From assembly GCA_013349485.1 (NCBI GenBank), contig DUZM01000219.1:1-10348 (forward strand): a stretch of DNA of 10,348 nucleotides, given 5' to 3'. Every line of letters begins with the position of its first letter. Position 1 is the stretch's first letter. Source of the DNA: Candidatus Hydrogenedentota bacterium. GTDB taxonomy: Bacteria; Hydrogenedentota; Hydrogenedentia; Hydrogenedentales; SLHB01. The position numbers and the translations under genes are program-made. The notes under the pieces were generated by a model. It worked only from the letters and a program-made list of their open reading frames with translations, ran no database searches and was not told the DNA's origin. Positions 5,984 through 10,348 of the stretch are shown here, one piece after another.

Positions 5984-8779
5984 ATGAGGTTGCCCTCCTT
6001 GAAACGCGTTGGCGGGAGCGGCCGACTCAGACTAACGGGAGGCAGCCCCCTGGAACCACCGAGGCGCCGTTTCCGCGTCGTGCAGGCGTTACGCCGGACC
6101 TTGAAGGCGTTGCCGTGGCTGCTGTTGGCGGCCACGCGCTGGGCGGCGGCGGACCCGCCGTCCGCTTCTCTGGCATACGAGGGCGCGCCCTTGCCCGGTG
6201 GAGGCATCCCCATCCTGCCCCAACGGTTGACCCGGCTTCACTTCGCGCGCCTGCGGAACACGCCGCGCGCGGCGCTCGAGATCCCGCTGGACAGCCAATG
6301 GCAGACGAGCCGGCCTGTAGCGGTGGCGGTGGAAGACGGGGCGCTTAAGGCTCGTTCACGCGGCCGAGGAATTTTCCTGACCCGACCTTTCCGCGTGGAT
6401 GCCGCGCGGTTCAACACGCTTCGGGTGCGGATGCGCGTAAATCGAGGCGCGAAGTGCGCGTTTTCGTGGCAAAGCGATATCGAGCCGTATCTGAACGGGA
6501 ACCCGGGCGTAGACGTGCCTCTGTTCCCCGGCGACGAGTTTCATACCTATGCTTTCCCGTTGGACGCCTCGAGCGCGCCCACGTGGTGCGGCAACATCAA
6601 GCGGATCCGGTTCCTGGCCTCGGATCAACCTTCAGAAGCCGTCATCGAGGCGATGGAACTGGCCTATGAACCCCCGAAAGGGCCACATCGCCTAACCATC
6701 CATTCAGAGACCCACGAGGCCCTCCTCGGCGCGCAGGCGCCTTGGCCGGTGACGGTGCCGCCTGCGGGCGTTCTCGAGACCCATATAGGCATGGGGCCTC
6801 GGGCGTGGGAACGGCGGGTTGCCGACGGCGTGCGGTTCCGGGTGCTGTTGGATGCGGAGGACACTCGAGGTGTCGTGCTTCTCGAGCGAGAGCTGAGGCC
6901 GCGCGACGTTGAGGCCGACCGCCGGTGGATGCCGTGCCGGGCGGACCTGAGTCCGTACGCTGGCCAGGAGGTGGTGATCCGTCTCGAGGTGGACGGCTTG
7001 ACGTCCCCGAGCTTTGACTATGCCTATTGGGGCAACCCCATGGTCTACAGTCGTCAGGCGGCCTCCGACGCGACGCCGGTGTTTCTTATCTCGTGCGATA
7101 CGCTCCGCGCCGACCACGTGTCATGTTACGGCTACGAACGCGAGACCACGCCGCATCTTGACGCGTTCGCAAACGAGGCTGTGCTTTTCAAGAGCGTCAT
7201 CGCGCCCGAGGTCTGGACGCTTTCGTCCCACATGACGATGCTGACAGGGCTGTATCCTAAGCGCCACGGCGTCACCCACTCCGCAAACCTGGCCGAAGAA
7301 TCGGTTACCTTGGCTGAGACCCTCAGCGACGCCGGGTACTTGACCGCAGGCCACGTTGGGCATTGCTGGTGGCTCTTGCCTTCCAGGGGCTTTGCGCAAG
7401 GATTTGACGAGTACACCATGCCGCCCCGGGAAGACAATTTCCGCGACGTTTTCGCCGTCCACACTGTCGCGCAAGACTGGCTTGGCACTCACCCCTTGCC
7501 GAACGTCTTCACGTTCTTGCACAACTACGACATTCACAGCAAATTCGCAGAAGGCGGTTACGACGCTCCGTACTATCCGCCCGGCCCCGAGTTCCTCCAT
7601 TTTGCGAAGGCGTTTCCCGATCCGCCGAGTTTCGCCCGTGACGGAGGAAACCGGTGGCGCGCGTCGGGACTCCTTGGCGCCGTCCGGCACTACGGCTTCG
7701 AGATCACCGAGGAAGAACGCGACTATATAGTAGCCTTGTATGACGACTGCATTCGTGCGGTCGATCAGGCCATCCACGATTTCTTCGAGGAGCTGCGCGC
7801 ATTGGGGCTCTATGAACGCGCCCTCATCATCGTAACCGCCGACCACGGCGAAGAATTCGGGGAACACGGATGGTATCTCCACGACCAAATCTACGAGGAA
7901 TGCTGCCGCGTGCCGCTGCTGATCAAGTTTCCTCATGGCCGGTTTGCCGGGCGGCGCGTCGCGGACATGGTCGAGTTAACCGACCTGTTCCCCACCATAC
8001 TCCGCGTGCTCGGCATAGAATCCTCTGTTCCCACCGACGGGCACGACCTCGTGGCGTTGCTCGAGGGCCGCGCCGAGCCCAAACGGTTCGTATACACGAC
8101 GAAAAGCCATATTCTCCGCTACGCGGTTGCCACGCCCACCTGGAAACTCCATCGCGCCAATCGCGCCGAACCGTTCGAATTGTATAATCTCGTCGAAGAC
8201 CCCCGAGAAGAACGGAATCGCTACGAGGACGTACCCCAAATCGCCGCCGAACTGCGCGACGCACTCGAAGGTTTCTTTGCGCCCTCGACGGAAGGGTGGC
8301 ATTTTCACTTCATCGGCGGAGCGCTCGACTCGAGAGTACGGCTGACGTTCCGAACCGACGAGCCCCTCGCGAATGCCGAGCTGCTCTATGCAAAACCGCT
8401 TGCCCCCAATCTGGACACGATGACGTTGATGGAGAACGGCGACAGCGTCACGGCCGATTTGGCGCTTACGAGCGCCGACCGAGACGAGATCCTGGCTCGT
8501 CCTTTCTCCTCGCGGCAAAAGGGATTCGTTTCCGTGGCATGCACCCGCGAACTCACTACGATCGTCGACGGCGCCGCGTCGCACCCCGCAAGGGTCTATC
8601 GGGAAGTCCTTGATCCGGTTGCGTCCGAATTCGCCAAGCCTGACGAGGAGTCGCTTCGCAAGGGCCAGGCGCCGAAACTGTTTATATGGTACGAGGCCCC
8701 GAGCGTGGAACGAACCCGCGCCGAGGAACTGCCCGAGAACGCCGTCGAGCATTTGCGCGGGATCGGGTATCTCGATTGA
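5984..8779 (+). CDS. Sulfatase-like alkaline-phosphatase-superfamily enzyme with N-terminal beta-sandwich modules
   Basis: A 931-residue enzyme, probably exported. A basic stretch and hydrophobic segment (about 33-57, 'LKALPWLLLAATRWAAA') look like a signal peptide or anchor. Two beta-rich regions follow (about 70-228 and 235-355); the second, with 'DGVRFRVLLDAED' and 'DLSPYAGQEVVIRLEVDG', resembles carbohydrate-binding/galactose-binding-like modules. The catalytic domain (about 364-765) has 'LISCDTLRADHVSCYGY' (368-384, metal-binding Asp372), 'WTLSSHMTMLTGLYPKRHGV' (411-430), 'FTFLHNYDIHSKF' (509-521) and the metal site 'TADHGEEFGEHG' (618-629). A further domain of about 165 residues ends in 'VEHLRGIGYLD'. 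Thr412 stands where true sulfatases have the Cys/Ser that becomes formylglycine, so it may be a phosphodiesterase or phosphotransferase rather than a sulfatase. ATG 5984 has no clear ribosome site; GTG 6080, just before the signal-like segment, is an alternative. Confidence 0.88.
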   Translation: MRLPSLKRVGGSGRLRLTGGSPLEPPRRRFRVVQALRRTLKALPWLLLAATRWAAADPPSASLAYEGAPLPGGGIPILPQRLTRLHFARLRNTPRAALEIPLDSQWQTSRPVAVAVEDGALKARSRGRGIFLTRPFRVDAARFNTLRVRMRVNRGAKCAFSWQSDIEPYLNGNPGVDVPLFPGDEFHTYAFPLDASSAPTWCGNIKRIRFLASDQPSEAVIEAMELAYEPPKGPHRLTIHSETHEALLGAQAPWPVTVPPAGVLETHIGMGPRAWERRVADGVRFRVLLDAEDTRGVVLLERELRPRDVEADRRWMPCRADLSPYAGQEVVIRLEVDGLTSPSFDYAYWGNPMVYSRQAASDATPVFLISCDTLRADHVSCYGYERETTPHLDAFANEAVLFKSVIAPEVWTLSSHMTMLTGLYPKRHGVTHSANLAEESVTLAETLSDAGYLTAGHVGHCWWLLPSRGFAQGFDEYTMPPREDNFRDVFAVHTVAQDWLGTHPLPNVFTFLHNYDIHSKFAEGGYDAPYYPPGPEFLHFAKAFPDPPSFARDGGNRWRASGLLGAVRHYGFEITEEERDYIVALYDDCIRAVDQAIHDFFEELRALGLYERALIIVTADHGEEFGEHGWYLHDQIYEECCRVPLLIKFPHGRFAGRRVADMVELTDLFPTILRVLGIESSVPTDGHDLVALLEGRAEPKRFVYTTKSHILRYAVATPTWKLHRANRAEPFELYNLVEDPREERNRYEDVPQIAAELRDALEGFFAPSTEGWHFHFIGGALDSRVRLTFRTDEPLANAELLYAKPLAPNLDTMTLMENGDSVTADLALTSADRDEILARPFSSRQKGFVSVACTRELTTIVDGAASHPARVYREVLDPVASEFAKPDEESLRKGQAPKLFIWYEAPSVERTRAEELPENAVEHLRGIGYLD

Positions 8780-8788
8780 CAACCCGTT

Positions 8789-8793
8789 GGAGG
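8789..8793 (+). promoter_or_regulatory. Strong ribosome binding site before an ATA codon
   Basis: GGAGG (8789-8793) is a perfect core Shine-Dalgarno sequence. The five bases CTACC separate it from ATA at 8799-8801, in the frame of the following methyltransferase. There is no ATG or GTG in that frame anywhere close. It lies 10 nt after the stop of the preceding gene and decides the start call below. Confidence 0.65.
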
Positions 8794-8798
8794 CTACC

Positions 8799-9572
8799 AT
8801 ACCCATCGACCTCGAAAAAGGGTACGCGAAACTATACGCCCTCGAAGAGGCCGAGCATTTCGTCTATTGGGGGCGGCAGAAAGCCCTGGGCAATCTTGTA
8901 GGCGGGCTTTTCAAGAGTGGAACCCGCATACGCGCATTAGACATCGGCTGCGGCACCGGGTACATCTTGACGCGCCTGCAATCACGTGGGGCTGCCGCAA
9001 CGGGCATCGAATGCAACCCTGTTGGGCTCGCCATGACAAAACGGCGAGGGATCAGGCGCATTGTCAACGCGTCTGCCGGCGCCGTGCCGTTCGCCGCCGC
9101 AGCATTCAACCTGGTGTTGGCCCTTGACGTATACGAACACATTGCCGATGACGTTGGCGCCATGAGGGAGGCGTTTCGGATTCTCGAACCGGGGGGGAGT
9201 CACGTGGTATTTGTCCCCGCCTCGAAGGCGTTATGGGGCAAAGCGGACGTCGTGCAGGGGCACCGCCGCCGCTACTCGAGACGCGAGCTTGCCGAGAAGT
9301 TGCGGCGCGCGGGCTTCTCCGTCCGGCGGATCACGCGGCTTTTGCCCACGTTGTTTCTGCCCGCATTGATCGCGCGCACTGCCGAACGCCTCTTCTCTCG
9401 GTTGAGGCCGGATTGGGAACCAAACCTGATCGAGCGGGGCGTGCCGCCGCGGTGGCTCAATGCCGCGCTCCAGCGCCTGGTAAGAGTCGAGGCGCGTCTG
9501 GCGGCGCGATATGCGTTGCCGTTCGGCGTAACGCTCGTCGCCGTCGCGGCCAAGGAATCGGACTCGGCGTGA
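8799..9572 (+). CDS. Class I SAM-dependent methyltransferase (apparent ATA start)
   Basis: A 257-residue cytoplasmic methyltransferase of the Methyltransf_11/25 type; the substrate is unknown. It has motif I 'LDIGCGTGYI' (47-56), acidic motif II 'GIECNP' (69-74), 'LALDVYEHIADD' (107-118), 'ILEPGGSHVVFVP' (128-140) and the subgroup feature 'GHRRRYSRRELAEKLRRAGF' (154-173), followed by a hydrophobic patch 'LPTLFLPALIA'. Relatives begin a few residues before 'GYAKLYALEEAEHF...', placing the start near 8799. The only codon there with a ribosome site is ATA 8799. TTG 8787 is in frame but overlaps the GGAGG and has none of its own. Longer versions starting at 8610 would overlap the sulfatase-like gene with an Arg/Pro-rich shadow sequence. 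The gene starts 19 bp after the sulfatase-like stop, so the two are probably co-transcribed. It may act on the same surface glycan as its neighbours. Confidence 0.88.
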   Translation: MPIDLEKGYAKLYALEEAEHFVYWGRQKALGNLVGGLFKSGTRIRALDIGCGTGYILTRLQSRGAAATGIECNPVGLAMTKRRGIRRIVNASAGAVPFAAAAFNLVLALDVYEHIADDVGAMREAFRILEPGGSHVVFVPASKALWGKADVVQGHRRRYSRRELAEKLRRAGFSVRRITRLLPTLFLPALIARTAERLFSRLRPDWEPNLIERGVPPRWLNAALQRLVRVEARLAARYALPFGVTLVAVAAKESDSA

Positions 9573-9603
9573 CGGGACCTGGACCTCAGCCGCTTGTCGC
9601 GGT

Positions 9604-9632
9604 TTGCGGCGTACTCCGCGCTCTGATACCAT
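9604..9632 (+). promoter_or_regulatory. Candidate extended -10 promoter before the glycosyltransferase
   Basis: TTGCGG (9604-9609) and TACCAT (9627-9632) are 17 bp apart, and TGA precedes the -10 box, giving the extended pattern TGnTACCAT. Each box matches 4 of 6 consensus bases. The start of transcription would be near 9639, about 44 nt before TTG 9683. The gap between the two genes is 110 bp, long enough for a separate promoter, though read-through from upstream is equally possible. Confidence 0.35.
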
Positions 9633-9682
9633 CCAAAATCGTGTGCGGCAACTCACAGGCACGACGATAAGGCGGGGCGGCG

Positions 9683-10348
9683 TTGCCGGAAACGAAGAAC
9701 AACCATACGGACTGCGCGGAAGAAACGCGGGCGCTGACGCCCAAGCAGCGTCGGGCCATTCTGACCCTTATCGTTATTGCAGGCGCGGCGCTCCGTCTCC
9801 ACAAACTCGCCGCTCAAGGGCTCTGGTATGACGAAGTCTCGACGCTCATAGCGGCTACGGTCGTGGACAAGTTTATGGTGTTCCTCCGGCCCGAGATGCC
9901 TCTCGAGCCGCCGCTTTTTCCCCTCCTGACACGTGTGTGGCGCGCCATCATCGATGGCACAACGCATCTATCGCCCGGATCGAATGCGTATGACTTTGCC
10001 TTGCGGCTGTTGCCTTGTATTATCGGCGTTGTGTCCATTCCACTGGCGTTTCAGACGTGCCGCGCGTTGCTCAAGGACGAAAGAGTCGCGCTTCTTGCCG
10101 CATTCTTGACGGCGATTTCCCCATTCCAGATCTTCTACGCGCAAGAACTTCGCGGTTACACCTTGCACGTCGTCCTGGGACTCGGCGCCCTCTTCTGTTT
10201 TGTAAGGTGCCTCGAGGGCGCGACCCGCCGTTATTGGATCGGCCTGACCGCCTTGCTGGCCTTGTCTATTTGGAACCATTTCTACTCGGTGTGGATGCTC
10301 GCAGCCGCCGACCTCTATTTTCTGGCGACCTTTAAGGCCCATCGGGAG
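9683..10348 (+). CDS. GT39/ArnT-like glycosyltransferase, N-terminal part (3' end outside window)
   Basis: The frame is open from TTG 9683 to the last base, giving 222 residues; an in-frame TAA at 9668-9670 limits the start. Relatives are inner-membrane GT-C enzymes with 8-13 spans that move a sugar from a polyprenyl-phosphate carrier to lipid, glycan or protein on the outer face. A short polar N-terminus ('MPETKNNHTDCAEETRALTPKQRR') precedes span 1 ('AILTLIVIAGAALRL'). The first outer loop carries the acidic 'LWYDEVST' (about 50-57), the metal/catalytic Asp-Glu position in this superfamily. Further on are 'FALRLLPCIIGVVSIPLAF' and 'SPFQIFYAQELRGYTL', very typical of the family, then two more spans. 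TTG is the only usable start before the first span; GGCGGGGCGG (9671-9680) is a loose ribosome site. Sugar and acceptor cannot be predicted. Confidence 0.85.
   Translation, partial: MPETKNNHTDCAEETRALTPKQRRAILTLIVIAGAALRLHKLAAQGLWYDEVSTLIAATVVDKFMVFLRPEMPLEPPLFPLLTRVWRAIIDGTTHLSPGSNAYDFALRLLPCIIGVVSIPLAFQTCRALLKDERVALLAAFLTAISPFQIFYAQELRGYTLHVVLGLGALFCFVRCLEGATRRYWIGLTALLALSIWNHFYSVWMLAAADLYFLATFKAHRE

Noticed and set aside
5709..5987. 92-residue open frame overlapping the sulfatase-like start by ATGA
   Set aside because: The overlap hints at translational coupling, but the frame begins inside the upstream gene, runs through the repeat copy and shows no protein-like pattern.
7370..7392. 'LPSR' (about residues 465-468) as an alternative sulfatase C-x-P-S-R motif
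   Set aside because: The nucleophile position there is Leu, and the segment lies about 50 residues beyond the true active-site helix.
8610..8798. Upstream extension of the second methyltransferase from TTG 8610
   Set aside because: It overlaps the conserved end of the sulfatase-like gene, is Arg/Pro-rich and does not resemble the family's N-terminus.

Overview
The window is a GC-rich bacterial chromosomal stretch with eight protein-coding genes: two cut by the window edges, six complete. No rRNA, tRNA, CRISPR array, integrase or transposase was seen. The plant/cyanobacterial-type GlgC carrying a 'SGDQLYQMDY' catalytic loop, the DUF362 subtype, and the large two-module sulfatase-like enzyme beside GT39-type genes suggest a Planctomycetes/Verrucomicrobia/Hydrogenedentes-like bacterium. 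This is inference from protein style and is not proven.

Left part (1-3189, + strand): the end of a HEAT-repeat protein, a DUF362 protein, and glucose-1-phosphate adenylyltransferase (glgC) 54 bp after it. A TauE/SafE-type membrane permease (3327-4118, - strand) converges on glgC and has its own candidate promoter.

Middle (4119-4812): about 690 bp without a convincing gene. It holds a 126-bp degenerate palindromic repeat of the dispersed 'CGTCATTGCGAGGAG...GCAATC' kind. A related half-copy lies at 5815-5872, so the two bracket a zinc-ribbon SAM methyltransferase gene (about 4813-5739).

Right part (5984-10348, + strand): a 931-residue alkaline-phosphatase-superfamily ('sulfatase') enzyme with two N-terminal beta-sandwich-like regions, a second SAM methyltransferase starting 19 bp after it, and the first 222 residues of a multi-spanning GT39/ArnT-like glycosyltransferase that runs off the window. 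These look like a surface-glycan or lipid-linked-sugar modification locus: GT-C glycosyltransferase, group-transfer or hydrolysis enzyme, and two methyltransferases.

The most unusual points are: (i) the second methyltransferase has no ATG, GTG or suitably placed TTG start, but an ideal GGAGG ribosome site sits 5 nt before an ATA codon; (ii) the 'sulfatase' has Thr where sulfatases carry the formylglycine-forming Cys/Ser; (iii) palindromic repeats flank the first methyltransferase gene.
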